From: Siphonodentalium dalli
Taxonomy: Eukaryota > Mollusca > Scaphopoda > Gadilida > Siphonodentaliidae
Assembly (NCBI GenBank): GCA_032622095.1
Contig: CP136065.1
Coordinates: 113,811,195 to 113,875,194 of the forward strand
Reading direction: 5' to 3'
DNA length: 64,000 nt
Part shown: positions 32,201-44,201 of the stretch, in pieces
How the letters are laid out: each line of letters opens with the position of its first letter
Position numbering within the stretch: the stretch's first letter is position 1
Program-made: the position numbers and the translations under genes
The notes under the pieces: generated by a model
Databases searched by the model: none
The model's input: only the letters and a program-made list of their open reading frames with translations
Told to the model about the DNA's origin: nothing

Positions 32201-32601
32201 GTATTTACATGCATGGTATACACATATATGGCAATTGGTTGCACGATCTAACATTTATGTGTAGCGTCTATTATATTATATTATATTATATTATAATAAT
32301 ATGTACTATATACATCCTCATATACATATGCACATATATTCGCGCTGCAATCGCGCATATATTTATACTTCATTTATACTGTATTTTAGTATATACCGGT
32401 ATATATAGGCCTCTATATCTACGCGTGACCATTTTGTGAAGGTAACATGGAGTGCACCTTTAAATAAATCGACCGATGTATTAGATTCGACGCGACAAAG
32501 ATGCGTCCGTCTGAAACAAAATTGACCGCAGACGCATCACCGACGGATTTAATACAATTAGATTCGAGTCGACAAAAATCCGTCGTTTGGAACGGGCCTC
32601 A

Positions 32602-35600
32602 GCTACTTCCTGGTCTTTCATTAATGTCATCTTGCCTAATATGTGGACACGGGCTTGCATTGCATATATATCCACTGTCCTTGGAAAAATATTAACCAGA
32701 ACCAAAATCCTACGTCACTAATGTAATATCTAAACCGTCGATTCTGTCAAAGTCATGAGTGAATTTTTACGAACATCTATTAAATAGTTGAGGTGTGCTT
32801 GATGTTAAAAATCGCGGCACAATCGATACCTTTTTTAACGTAATTTATTCATCCTTAAATACAATTTGTCAAATATAACATATCATAACAGTTCCTGAAA
32901 TAAAATATTTGATACAGTAGTACATATGTTTGTTTTTCTAATATTCAGTATGTTTATTGATTGATTCTGCCATGAAAATATAGATTTTTTTTTAGAAACA
33001 AATTGGAGTTTTATGGTATATATGATTGGTCATATTCAATTTTGCATTTTTTGCATAAGGATGAGAACGTTTGTACCGACTAGAGCTTAAGCTATGCAAC
33101 GTATATCAATGCTCCTCCAACAAATTTATTATATGATAATATATCAATGCTCCTCCAACAAATTTATTACATGATAATATTAAAAGCCCCAACAGTGCTT
33201 TTTATTTATTTCGGGGGGGGGGGGTTGGTGGGATATTTGTTAATTTGTTAACTTTTTATATTGTAAATTTCAGTTTTATATATAGCCATTACTTATTTTT
33301 TAATATACATTGTGAATTCAACATCTCATGTACTAGTTTATCCCGTCGGACAAACGTTTATATATGTTTAAAACATATAAAATCACAACAGCTTTGGGTT
33401 AGAAACTTGATTGCATGGTGACGTGGGTTCCTGACATTCTGGTACTTCGAATACATGTTTATTCACGTCTGACTGTCGCCGCCAAAATATTGAGTGTGAT
33501 GCAGCTGTCATGTGGTTATTTAGTCTACATGGCCCTAAAAGAAGAGTACACGCAGGCATAAATCAATTGTCTTCGCGGCTATTAAGTATTGGCAAAAACA
33601 CTGTCATCATCATCATTGTTACTTCGCACCCGATCTTGTCGTGTTTGTGTTTGTAGGTTCTTGAGAAATAAACTGATTGATTGATAAGATGATGATTAAT
33701 ATGCGGTAATCACGCAAGGTTAGCATGTACATATTAGTCTTGTCTATCATGGAAGTATGACTTTTTCTTAACCATGCAGTAAACAATCGAAACAGCTCGA
33801 CCATAACCCCATCATTTTAGTGACATATAAAATAAGCCCACCAGGAAAATAGCAAATAAACATGTATCAACACATAGGCACATCGGTACATCCCATATGT
33901 GGTTTGGATACATTATTTGTCTACTATGAACTACATTCCATCCTTTCCATTATCACTTCACTATATTACTTGCCACTTCATGTTTATATACGTAGAGGCT
34001 CCTGTATAATATCTTCTTTTTTTATTATCATCATTGTCATAAGCTTGTAAATGTTATGCCAATAAACAATCATCATCATGACAGGAATGTTTCAATGTAC
34101 AATGCATACTCTCAATCATGCCGCTAATTCGTGGGCTGAGTTTGGGCGTCTTGTGGGTTTGTTTGTTTGTTTTGGGATACCCAGCAACACTCAGCCTTTG
34201 TGATAAGTGTAGATTTGAAGACTGTTCCTTTATTCGCGTGTTTGTATTGGGGTGTCACACTATTAGCAATACGAATTTATCAGCATATTTACAATATTTA
34301 TTGCTATCGCCTTGCTTTTTTTAAACTGGCAAAACTTCAGTCCATTTCGTATAGCAACAGCGAATGAGGATATTATTTTCCCTTTGGTCAAAAGGATGGG
34401 CTACAGTATTTCACCTTCACCGGCGGAGATATGTTTTTAACACATGTCTCGCACAATGTTTGATTAACAATATACATTCTCATTCCTGGCATCAAGTTTT
34501 CACATTGGTTCCATACTGTTTTCAAATCGAAATTGCGACTGTGGTTCCCAATCTGCTCTTATGCTGTTAACACGAACCCCTAGACACACAACGCACCATT
34601 CTGAAATCGGTCCCTTGTCAGTCCGGTTTCACAATTGTAACAGTCTCTGAAAAAGATACAATGGCTTACTCCATTCAGTTATAGTTATTTGCTTGTCCGT
34701 CATATGTTCCTGTGATAATATCATTGGGGTTTCAAGCTCAACATAGTTTTCTTGACATTGAGTATTATCAGCATCACGAGGAAGCAGGTAAATTATATGT
34801 GTAATATCTCGATACGTATCTTGTTGATATTTTAGGTGTGTGATGAAACTTACACCTAAATGTATGTGATGGCCATAACCTTCTGCCCATGTAGTATACT
34901 CAACCAGTCTTTCTTCCACCGACAAAATTGATAAACAAACTACAAACCACACCTAGACATGCATCTACTAATGGCCATACGTCGCTTGTGAGGTCCATAA
35001 ACAACATCTATATTTAACCTTTCTTACGTATAATACACTTTGGCGAGGAGTTTCCCGTAGCAACTTTCAGATAATAAGTTCATATGCCGTTTGTTGAACA
35101 TTAAATAGGAATCATTCTACACTTGTAATATATGTGTGTCTGTCTGGCACCTGCGTATATTTCGTAAACGTCCTCCAGATGACGAATAAACTACTCCAAG
35201 GTATACTTTTATAAATTAATGGAAGAATCTATTTAGTAAAGACAGATATAACAAGTTGTTATACAGCTTGCAAGGAGCCATATTAGTGTAATTCATTTAG
35301 CTTTATCCCAAATTCCCCTTGGTCCATAAACCACCTTGTAGAAAGTTGTTGAACTGCGTTTACTTCAAAGTTTATAGATTAGTCGCATAATGAGCCGCAT
35401 AATTTGTGTTTATTAACGGCAGGTTGAGTACCAATTATGTGACAAGTACGTAGGCCTTTGTAGAACACCAAAATACAGTATGATGTCAACTATTTAGTCC
35501 GTAGCTAGAATAATCTTTTGTTTGTGACACAAATAGGCTCTCCATTGATGTATTGATAGGCAATATTCAAATATACAACTCGATGATTTCATAGCTCTTG

Positions 35601-36505
35601 TAGAATTGCTGACTTCAGTATAAATCATTAAATTACACTTGTTCCGCAGAAAGTGGGAACATTCGTTTACTCCATGATAGGAGATGCCCTTGTGTTTCTC
35701 ATTTGTTGTTTGTCGCTGTGATGGGACCACCGTATTGTAGTTTAGTCAGTAAAAGTGGGGTTGAGTTACATTTTATTTACGTCTGGATTGTTTTGAACGT
35801 ATTCTAGATTACTGTGGAGAAATTAAAATGTTCCATTTCCATTCATTTTCCGACAATAATCCATTTTGCTGACTCGTTACTGTTGTACGAATTGTATTTA
35901 ATCTAATAGCTATAATGTCTAATTATGACACAAGTCCGTATCACAACATGATGTCCGTCAGCATGGCAATTTAATAGGCCTCTGTTGTAGCCTCACATCA
36001 AATCGATTCTGTAATGTGCTATACAATATATACATTCCACAATCATAATCACAAGAACAGTATACGCGTATACGTGACATACTGTATGGGTCAGAGTCCT
36101 TGCTCGAAGGAAGAGCGTCGTTTAGACAAACCGTCGCTGTGATAATTATCCATTTGATAACATTGGCCACAAAACACCACGTGTAGTCTATGTCTCCCAA
36201 ACCAAACTCAGCATAAGGATTTATAGATTTGGACGTTTTGTTAGTATAGTTTGGTATATGGCCAATAATAATTCAGTGGGTTAATATATTCCTATGTACC
36301 GAAATATCCTCTTCGGATACCAGATATATCGTTCCAAAGAAATGAGAAACTGTTTTCATCATTCAGAATATATTGTGGCAATTAACTGTTTCGATAACTG
36401 ACTTAAAACAACTCTAACTCACAAGTACTGCGAGAGTTGTAATCGACCGACTCCCAATATATGGACCTACTCCCCCACTCAATGATCAGTCATTTTCATC
36501 TCAAC
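32602..36505. other. Gene-free stretch with a 38-bp tandem duplication
   Basis: I see no supported gene in nearly 4 kb. A 38-bp unit beginning ATATCAATGCTCCTCCAAC is duplicated in tandem at 33103-33178, and a run of about 12 G follows near 33213. ATCATCATCATTG microsatellites lie near 33605 and 34070. The longest frame, 107 codons on the minus strand at 34629-34952, has no recognisable domain and no context. Confidence 0.5.
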
Positions 36506-36509
36506 AAGA

Positions 36510-37235
36510 CCAAGAAAAGTTTGAGCTATTGCCATGGGTTGTCGTCGCGGCACACATCCAGGACATATCCCTTCCGATAGCCACCAAACTTCATATTGAT
36601 CTTTGGAGTGACCACTAAATGGGAGCCATCAATGTGTTCCATAATTCGTTTAAAAACATGCATTGCCGCCAGCAGCCATTTTGGATTATAAATTTGGATC
36701 CATCGGCACACTCTGCAGGCCGCGTTTATCGGTGAATTTGTTTTTAAAATTTACAGGCATGTTTACGATCACCTCTAGATGGGGATGATTTTAAGACGAA
36801 AATCATGGCCACCTCCAGCCATCTTGTATTTTACTCTTGCATGACTAAATCCCCCTTTGTACACCCTACATACCACATATCTTGTCTGAATATCAACAAA
36901 CTTCATATGAATCTTTTTGGTAACCACCGATGGGAGCAGTCGATTCACCCCCCCCCCCCCGAATGTCATTTAAAACAAGGCTGCCAGCGTCCATCTTGGA
37001 TGTTACTCTTTGCATGACTAAATCCTTCGACACACGTACCATACAAGCCGCATCCAATTGTCACCAAATGCCATATGAATATTCGGGGTGACCTCTATAT
37101 AGATTATAGCCATCAATTTTTTCCGAAATTCGTTAAAAAACATCGCCACCAGCAGCCATCTTGGATTTCAAATTTGAATCTATCGGCACACCATGCATCC
37201 CACATTATTGGAGAACTGTTTAATAGAAAATAATT
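36510..37235. repeat. Diverged tandem repeats related to 8461-9660
   Basis: Words such as CACCAAACTTCATAT, CGGGGTGACCTC, GGAGCCATCAAT, AATTCGTTAAAAAACATCGCC, CAGCAGCCATCTTGGAT and ATCTATCGGCACACC recur in order about every 170 bp (for example at 36895 and 37064). A poly-C run near 36948 interrupts one unit. The same vocabulary appears in the duplicated 3.4-kb segment. Confidence 0.7.
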
Positions 37236-37515
37236 GCATCTACACAAGACACTCCCTTTACTGAATTTGTTTTACCTTCCGTCATCTCTGCCATTATATT
37301 GACTGCTCAACTGGCATATTGCCCACCAGAGCAGTGTGACAATTGTCAAGTAAACCCCATTTTCACAAAATCGACGCATTTTCTGGAAAGTTGTTCCCTT
37401 ACCAGTTGTGATGAAACGAAAAACAACGCACCGTCATCGATCCAGGCTAGACATTAGCAAAACTTGTTAACATACTTATACCATTAATATTATCACAAAT
37501 ACCATTACATACTTG

Positions 37516-37677
37516 GGCACACAAGGACGAAGGAATTGTATATTGCTTTCTGTCCTATCTGGTGATACTAGAAGCAAAATTCTCAACATGAACGAGTTTT
37601 TACTCTTCGCTGTGAGGAAATCTTACGAGTTGTGGTCACCGTACCCAACGAAACCCAATCTCATCGAATATTGACAT
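37516..37677 (+). pseudogene. 3' fragment of a LINE-A-type element
   Basis: Plus-strand codons read CILLSVLSGDTRSKILNMNE then FLLFAVRKSYELWSPY and stop at 37674-37676. These align with the C-terminal end of LINE-A (FLSILCDDTRRQILKLNEFS, FVVRNSYGMWSQY) over about 45 residues. Only the last part of ORF2 is present, as expected for a severely 5'-truncated LINE copy. The orientation is opposite to LINE-A. Confidence 0.78.
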
Positions 37678-37959
37678 TTTACAACTCTTCAGGTACATGC
37701 TTAAACTATCAAATGTAGATGATCATAATATTTTATCCGCATGCTGCAAAGAATCTCTGAATTGTAAATTACCTTTAACATGGCTCACCCAATTGTCGCG
37801 TTATAACATTGTAATCAATAGCGCAGGCCAACTATCAGGGCAGTGTGAACAGATGCTGACTAAGACATCGAAATCAGATCACATGATAGTGTTTTGCAAT
37901 GATATATTCAATGACGATAGACCGACAGGAAAAAATAAACTACGTACTTTTAGGATATT

Positions 37960-38517
37960 TTATTTATTTATTTATTTACATTTAAGAAACGCGTTCTACA
38001 TAATGTTCCAATGCGCTTTACAAGTAAATACAATAAAAACACATAAAACTATAAAAGATGGATTAAGAAAAGATAAAAACTTAACTATGTTAAGAAAAAA
38101 AAATTAATTAAAATTAAATTTAACGAAAATTACTGTAAAATTAAAGCTAAAGAAAATTGAAATTACAGTAAAAAATGAAAATTTTGATTTATAAAAACAA
38201 TTAAGATAAAGGAATAATTTTTTTTAACAACGGTGTGTATTGAAATAACAACTGCAATAAGATTTCCAAAAATAACGATCTATAAATTGAAACATTTTTT
38301 GAAAAGATGGGTTTTCAGTTTTTTCTTAAATTCGGAGGTTGTTTTTGAACGTCTAATCTTTAATTAACGGTAGTCCATTCCAAATCTGGATAGATGTCTC
38401 TTGGAAGAATTTTTCACCATAACGTCCGTCTGGTTTCCTGATGTTGGTTAGGTCTAGACCACACGCACTTGAACGGGTAACCCTGTCACACGATTTCAGG
38501 ATAAACATGTCTGTTAT
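37960..38517. repeat. Dispersed repeat, split by the MULE
   Basis: The stretch contains GCGCTTTACAAG-like text, GAAAAGATGGGTTTTCAG, GTAGTCCATTCCAAATCTGG and an A-rich filler. Beyond the MULE, at 43051-43110, the text CTGAGGGATTTAAAAACGAT could be its continuation. This word order resembles a repeat common in marine invertebrate genomes, which I recall only in outline. The frame of 136 codons starting at 37697 crosses it and is not a credible gene. Confidence 0.4.
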
Positions 38518-38524
38518 GTATGAC

Positions 38525-38830
38525 CACAGGAGCTTGGAATTTGGTCAAAACCCCTCTTTTATTGGCGGAACCACCACCCGGGACCAAAGGTCACGGAAGG
38601 AACGAAACAGAAAATTGTTGCCACCTATTTTGAACTCGACTGTATTCCTACAAAAAAATTATTTTCACTAAAAACTTTTGGTACCTCTTACACCTTAGAT
38701 GCCAATCTACAACATTCCATAGGTATATTTTTCCAGTTCTTCGAAAACCTCACTTTATTTCGGTAATGTATTGTAAATTCACCAACGAACACAAATCTGC
38801 GACACCTACATCACCCGTTCTAGAATCTGA
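38525..38830. repeat. MULE left terminal inverted repeat
   Basis: It matches the reverse complement of 42739-43043 almost base for base. Landmarks are GGTCAAAACCCCTC, CCACCACCCGGGACC and TCACCCGTTCTAGAATCTG. One visible difference is an A-run length next to CTACAAAAAAATT. Such long TIRs usually carry promoter and transposase-binding sites. Confidence 0.9.
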
Positions 38831-39601
38831 ATGACAAATGGCACAAAACCATTTTTCCGGAATAACAAAATCGGAACGAAATAAAATCGAAACCTAAATT
38901 TAAAGCCCGCGAAATTCAAAAATATTTGAAAGTGCGTGCAGTTTTCGAACTTAGGCGCCAGAAAACTTAAATCTGTTTATGTTTGCGTCATACTATGATC
39001 ATTTTTGAAGATCTAATCCTGATGTTTTGTGCATTTTCCTGAAAATTTCTGTATTTTTCTGTGTCTGCTGTTCTTCATTAGACTGAATGGTAATTTGTAC
39101 ATATATTTCATATTTAATTTATTTCTATTTATGGCACGACCACCTGGTATTGTTTTTTCTTCTTGTTTTATGTTCGTTATGTACAGGTAGGCCTATATGT
39201 ACTACTTGACTTTGTAATGCTACTGGTCGCAATGATTGGTCATACGGGGACCAAAACTCTCTAGCTCCCTCTCTCTCTCTCTCTCTCATAGGAGCTTGTG
39301 TCGCGCTCCGTTGTATAGGCCTAAAATATCGGGTATATCCTGTCTACCCGGCAGGCAGACATTAACGACTTGGCCGGCGGAGATTATAGTCCATATCAAA
39401 ACACCTGCGGTCCAGTGTTGTCACAGTCCATAACTGTTGGTGGTGAATAACCTTTAATAGCGTGAGCCACATTCAGTTTATTTATTTTACACGTTTTATT
39501 ATTTGTTTGTAAAGATGTATTATGAATTATTATCAGTGTTTTAAGTAGAGTTCACTACTGAATATATATACTGTTAGATTCCCTGGTCTGACATAAACAC
39601 G

Positions 39602-39907
39602 ATGGCAAGCACACAAGTGAACGTAAATTATATTCCAAATACTAGAGGTGGAAAGTATCTGGTATATGATGACTACAAATTCTCCGTTAAATCAAGGAGA
39701 AATGATCGAATTCATTGGCGATGTTGTAAGAAAGACTGCCGTGCAACCACCAACACTGAGAACGATATGGTGATATCCAACAGCGGCAACCATAACCACG
39801 AACCTGATTTCAACCAAGTAGCGGCAAATTCCTGGATTGCAGACCTCAAAAAGCTTGTTAAGACAAGTAACAAGCCAATAACAACGCTATACCAGGAAGA
39901 AATATGA
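39602..39907 (+). CDS. FLYWCH zinc-finger N-terminal part of MULE transposase
   Basis: The first 101 residues of a MULE transposase start at the ATG at 39602. Residues 16-69 form a FLYWCH-type zinc-binding domain: GGKYLVYDDYKF, then IHWRCCKKDCRATTN (Cys41/42 and Cys46), then GNHNHEPD (His64, His66). FLYWCH domains bind DNA and commonly head animal MULE transposases, where they are thought to recognise the TIRs. The frame ends with TGA at 39905-39907. The text then offers a splice donor-like GTATGT at about 39911 and an acceptor TTTTTTCTCTCCAACAG ending at 40126, so a short intron to the next piece is likely and the TGA may be a mutation near its 5' side. Confidence 0.8.
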   Translation: MASTQVNVNYIPNTRGGKYLVYDDYKFSVKSRRNDRIHWRCCKKDCRATTNTENDMVISNSGNHNHEPDFNQVAANSWIADLKKLVKTSNKPITTLYQEEI

Positions 39908-40126
39908 AGTATGTACTGAGTAAATTTAATTTCGCATTCTCATTAATCTGGCAACGCTCTTTATATTAGTATTCAGAAAGAAACTAAGCAATAATAACTA
40001 AAGTAAAACTGGTGTAATGTTATATTATATATATTATAATTATTATTAAAGAATAGAGAATACTAAGCAAGTAATAACTCTATTAATGTTTATAATTTAA
40101 CCATGCTATTTTTTCTCTCCAACAGA

Positions 40127-40610
40127 TCTTCGAGCAGACGAGACCGACCCTGACGGAGAGACTGAACAGATTCTGATATTCGCGACCAGAGAAAATCTAG
40201 AAAAATTAGCTGTTGCCGAGCTCTAGCCCTCCCTATGGTTCCTGTCGAGATGGTTGGTATGCCTGGTTCGAAGCGCTGGACGATTACCATGCGACAAGCA
40301 ACACAGGTCTCGAAGAAAACGTCACCAAGTACGACAAATCATGTGGAAGGATGGCACCGAAAACTGCAGTTGGTGTTGTCTTGCTCACACCCGAACATCT
40401 TCAGGTTGATAGATTTCCTGAAGAAAGAGCAAGCTTACCAGGAAGCAACCGTCATCCAATTGAGAGCGGGTGGAAGGATTGGCCCACGCAAGATGCGATA
40501 TAGCACATGCAGTTGACAATTCCATCAGACATTTCAAGAGAGTTTTCGGCGCAGGCGAAATAGATATTCTCGAATACATGGATTCAGTATCAAACAGTAT
40601 CAAACATTAA
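40127..40610 (+). pseudogene. MULE transposase, C-terminal part with core deleted
   Basis: After the acceptor-like site the codons read DLRADETDPDGETEQILIF then ATRENLEKLAVAEL and a stop. In intact MULE transposases this stretch leads into the catalytic DDE core, which is absent here. The text jumps to the region just before the C-terminal domain, VPVEMVGMPG, and from about 40330 reads TTNHVEGWHRKL, SHPNIFRLIDFLKKEQA and ATVIQLRAGG, the diagnostic C-terminal helices. After another frame change, DNSIRHFKRVFGAGEIDILE leads to a TAA at 40608-40610. So an internal deletion plus frameshifts inactivated it. Confidence 0.82.
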
Positions 40611-40721
40611 TGTGCTATTATTCATGTTATGTTATATTGATAGTATTTGTTATATATATATATCTTGAGTATTTAATAAATTTGTTGAAATATATCACAT
40701 GTGCATTTCTTCGTTCATAAT

Positions 40722-40850
40722 GCAACTTCCGGTGTCCGTTCAGTGGCGGGGTTAATATGTGTGGATAGGGCGAATATCGGCCTTTCGTTAGACACCAAAA
40801 TGAGCCCTCCACGCGCTGTATTCCTCGAGTTTTGAATTTTCCAAAAACCC
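40722..40850 (-). repeat. Single copy of the 205-bp repeat found at 62.3 kb
   Basis: On the minus strand this reads CTCGAGGAATACAGCGCGTG, TGGTGTCTAACGAAAGG, TTCGCCCTATCCACACAT and CCCCGCCACTGAACGGACAC. The same words appear twice in tandem at 62320-62760. Here it is a lone inverted copy inside the MULE. The CAGTGGCGGGG end resembles hAT-like MITE tips. Confidence 0.78.
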
Positions 40851-41809
40851 CAATTATCCTCATCGTCCGGCCGCTCATCGCCGTCGAAATTAGCCATCGC
40901 CACCAATTCCCAGTAACAATTATGATAAAAACTATAGTCGGCAGCTCTGTGATGTTGAGGATTATCACACCTGCCCCAACACCTACCCGAAACAATAGCC
41001 GCCGGGTGAACAGGACGACCCCAAAATATCCATCATATAATAGTAATAGTAATCAACCAACTGATTACTGGTCGAATATCACGAAGTAGAAGAAAAAGAT
41101 ATATAGACTCACGGGGAGGCCTGTTATATATGCCTATGCATGAAGCGATTCCTTTGTGCGTTTTGGTGCAGATTCGTTGCCAGAATATCTTAATTATTTC
41201 CACATCAAATGCTGTTTTTTACTAGTTCTGACGAACAAATATATGTCTTAGTTGATGAGAGAAGACATTTTTCTTGAGTTAGGTAACGATATTGGCCATG
41301 CATATATAGAACGAGTGTTTAGTTTCGCGAAATTCAAATTTGTCAATGTAGGGTACAAAAACTCGCCATTAATATGCCAAATACAGTAACAAAATGTAAT
41401 ATAAGATTCTTTAATGTAAGAGCACAAAATTAACCTGCGTATTCTTCACAGTATACGTTTTATTTGTGCGTTTGCAAGTTGTATATAATACAAACTGGTT
41501 TACCGAATAACTAGTTTATAAATTTGAGTTAGTGATAAACTCGCTAACATAAATTTTATTTAATAAGCAACTATAAGTATTGTCAACTGTACCGGTACCA
41601 GGATCTATAAATAGTATACGTCACTCGTGACTCGTGTGTCGTAACGAATCAGCACCAAAACTCTCAAAGAATGGCTTTATGCATATGATTATATAGCCTG
41701 TGCTCATGAATTGGAAATTCAATTTTTAAATTCAAGACAGCTAGCCACCATCGGCATTGTTTTTCTCAAAATCAAAAATACCAAAAAAATATTAAAAACA
41801 TTACTTAAT

Positions 41810-42410
41810 GTAACTTTCGCTGATGGAGTCACTGTCACAAGGGTCCGCGATCCGATCACATTCGTAGCTGGACTAGATACTGGCTCTATGACGCTCCGAC
41901 GCTCTGCTCTGTTCGCAGTCATGACGGCGTGCATAGTGTAACGACGTAGCCTCATAGAGCCAGCGTCTAGTCCAATTCGTAGCCAGGTTTTTCAATCGAT
42001 CACAAATGTAGTCAGCTTTTCTATGGCGATCACATTTGTAGCCAGCTTTTCATATTCAAGCGAGCCTCAATGAACACGATCAGGTTAATCTAATTTTTCT
42101 GAGTTGATGGATGAAAACAACTTGAATTTAGTTTTGATATAAGTTCATTTATAACCTGATGTTTCGGATCAATGTCGTTAGAATGCTCGAATTATATTCC
42201 AATATAAGTTGATAAACGAAGTCAGTTTTGGAGCATGACGTCGACATTTTAGTCACGAACGTGATGACGTCATATTTCGGGCAATATAAACCACGAATTA
42301 GAAAAGCTGACTACGAATGTGATCGCCGGTGAAATAAGCTGGCTACACTGGCTACGAATGTGACCTTCACTGACCGGAGTCTTGTGACAATGACCCCATC
42401 GGTGTAACTT
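41810..42410. mobile_element. ~600-bp fold-back element nested in the MULE
   Basis: Outer arms GATGGAGTCACTGTCACAAG (from 41821) and CTTGTGACAATGACCCCATC (to about 42401) are inverted copies. Nested inside are CATTCGTAGC / GCTACGAATG and GCGATCACATTTGTAGCCAG / CTGACTACGAATGTGATCGC pairs. A second small hairpin at 41863-41983 uses GGACTAGATACTGGCTCTAT and ATAGAGCCAGCGTCTAGTCC. No coding capacity. Arms are diverged, so it is not recent. Confidence 0.65.
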
Positions 42411-42738
42411 TCATGGTCGATGAAACGAGTGGCTGAAATCCGACGGCGGCCATGTTTCTATGACTAATTACACGACGATCGCACCAATGTTAGTGTCTAG
42501 CAATGCTGCCAGTGGCCATGTTTTTATGCAAATGAGCCCAAAATAATTCGTTCCCATCTAGACGCCAATGTTATCATCCATCAAAAAGTTCATGATGATC
42601 AGTGCATCGGTACGGTCATGTAATAAACATGTAATCAGCAGTTATGTTCGAAATTATAAACGGTACTTTCATGCTATCCGTCTCGATCCGGATCATAGTT
42701 TTAAAGTTTCCGCATATTTCGGTACCATTTCCGCTACT

Positions 42739-43043
42739 CAGATTCTAGAACGGGTGATGTAGGTGTCGCAGATTTGTGTTCGTTGGTGAATTTACAATAC
42801 ATTACCGAAATAAAGTGAGGTTTTCGAAGAACTGGAAAAATATACCTATGGAATGTTGTAGATTGGCATCTAGGGTGTAAGAGGTACCAAAAGTTTTTAG
42901 TGAAAATATATTTTTTGTAGGAATACAGTTGAGTTCAAAATAGGTGGCAACAATTTTCTGTTTCGTTCCTTCCGTGACCTTTGGTCCCGGGTGGTGGTTC
43001 CGCCAATAAAAGAGGGGTTTTGACCAAATTCCAAGCTCCTGTG
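42739..43043. repeat. MULE right terminal inverted repeat
   Basis: Inverted counterpart of 38525-38830, from CAGATTCTAGAACGGGTGA to AAGCTCCTGTG. It is followed directly by the target duplication GTATGAC. Confidence 0.9.
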
Positions 43044-43149
43044 GTATGACGGTACTTGTTTTCTGAGGGATTTAAAAACGATCACAGCACATTTAAACTG
43101 CATCCTGAATCCGAACGTCATTATGTGATTATGAATTAGAACTCGTGTT

Positions 43150-43324
43150 ATGTGGTCAAACTTCGAAACGTTCCCAATAAGCCGAGCACATATTTAAAGA
43201 TGAATACAAAATTGAGCCATATGTCATTCACACACGATCACAAATTGCTCGCGAAATGTGTTCTAGATTGCGCGTGAGCAACCACATATTGGCAATAGGA
43301 AAAGGGAGGCATAGGCAACCAGTT
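43150..43324 (+). pseudogene. LINE-C C-terminal fragment, left part
   Basis: Plus-strand codons read FKDEYKIEPYVIHTRSQIA, then SRLRVSNHILAIGKGRHRQP, the helical segment that precedes the Cys/His knuckle in many LINEs (compare HRLxIExGR). The right end runs into the gypsy element at 43331. The knuckle itself appears on the far side at about 48905, so I infer one LINE copy split by the LTR element plus about 235 bp of other sequence. Confidence 0.65.
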
Positions 43325-43330
43325 GTAACC

Positions 43331-44201
43331 TGTGAGGGGGGTGTCTTCCTCTGGGTTACTTTATAATGTCTATATGATATTGTCAAATAGCTTAACTTGA
43401 CAACGAGAGGAATCAAATATTGCCCTGTTACCCAGTCCCACTTCTAGCTAAATGATGAGTTGAAATTCAATGAGTTAATTTAATAATTAATCATTTATTC
43501 TGTACTATTCTGACAAAAGTTATATCTATTATGTGTACTGATTTCACGTATATAAAATGGAGTATAATTTGTGATTGCTAGATCCCTACTTGCTTCACCG
43601 TTCCAGTAATGGAATAGGACATAATTTCATAAACAGGGTGTCCCGAGCTATGTATTAGAATTAATTACATTAATTCTTATTATTTATGTCGATTGATATC
43701 AACATTTGTATTCATATATTAGTTGAATACTTCAAGATATTGTTTTAATAACAATATTCAATGTGAGAAATAACTTCTCAAATGATATTTACGCTGGGTG
43801 AAAGACGGTAGTCTAACACGAAAACAGGATACATCGGATTGTATCCATGATACACAATAGTATTATTATCCAAAATAGATAAGAAATTCCCAACGGAACG
43901 CCTACTCAAATGTGGTCAATGTGCTGACTTGTCTCAACGACGGGCGTACCTCCGTACTGATAAATAGTTCAAGAGAACTTCAGTTTGAGATCGTTATTGA
44001 TATCGTGTATCGTCTGGATGTGACCAAAATAATATGATATTGCGTTTCCTTACGGAGGGGGGAGCCTTTTATACCCCGGGATTGCGTTCCCTAGAGGGCA
44101 CACAGTACGTTCCCTACAGTCACCTGACTGCGTTCCCTCACAAGACTGCGTTCCCTTACTGGGCACACACTGCATTCCCTACTCTTGGGGGGCATGCAGT
44201 G
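43331..44201 (-). repeat. 3' LTR of the gypsy element
   Basis: 871 bp, matching 47808-48662. It has about 30 extra bases near 43361-43395 (TATATGATATTGTCAAATAG) relative to the 5' LTR and several substitutions. Its inner end stops at GGCATGCAGTG, where the 5' LTR continues CGTTCCTA, so its first bases are deleted. Short repeats CTGCGTTCCCT and GGCACACAGT mark the U3 side. The frame of 90 codons on the plus strand here is not a gene. Confidence 0.88.

Larger units (their letters stand above)
30277..32598. mobile_element. 2.3-kb DNA-transposon-like element with 42-bp TIRs
   Basis: It begins GGCCCGTTCCAAACGACGG and ends with the exact reverse complement; the identical inverted stretch is about 42 bp (30277-30318 and 32557-32598). 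The left flank is TTA and the right flank TCA, compatible with a mutated 3-bp TTA duplication as in PIF/Harbinger elements. A subterminal second copy of the motif lies near 30463, and a hairpin built on CAGACGCATCAC / GTGATGCGTCTG lies at 30388-30443. No transposase is present. The centre is a 62-bp repeat array that was later hit by a Helitron. The superfamily is inferred. Confidence 0.72.
38525..43043 (+). mobile_element. MULE-type DNA transposon, 4.5 kb, long TIRs
   Basis: Long inverted repeats of about 306 bp (38525-38830 and 42739-43043) bound the element; they begin CACAGGAGCTTGG and are close to identical. The 7-bp direct repeat GTATGAC lies just outside each end (38518-38524 and 43044-43050), consistent with a MULE-size target duplication. 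Inside, on the plus strand, are a FLYWCH zinc finger and the C-terminal part of a MULE transposase; the DDE core is missing. Younger repeats lie at 40722-40850 and 41810-42410. It is dead as an autonomous element but its ends look usable in principle. Confidence 0.85.

Noticed and set aside
34629-34952. 107-codon minus-strand frame with a hydrophobic start
   Set aside because: It could suggest a signal peptide, but there is no domain, no splice context and no neighbour to support a gene.
35240-35260. TTTAGTAAAGACAG shared with about 61130
   Set aside because: The similarity did not extend clearly enough to claim a repeat family.
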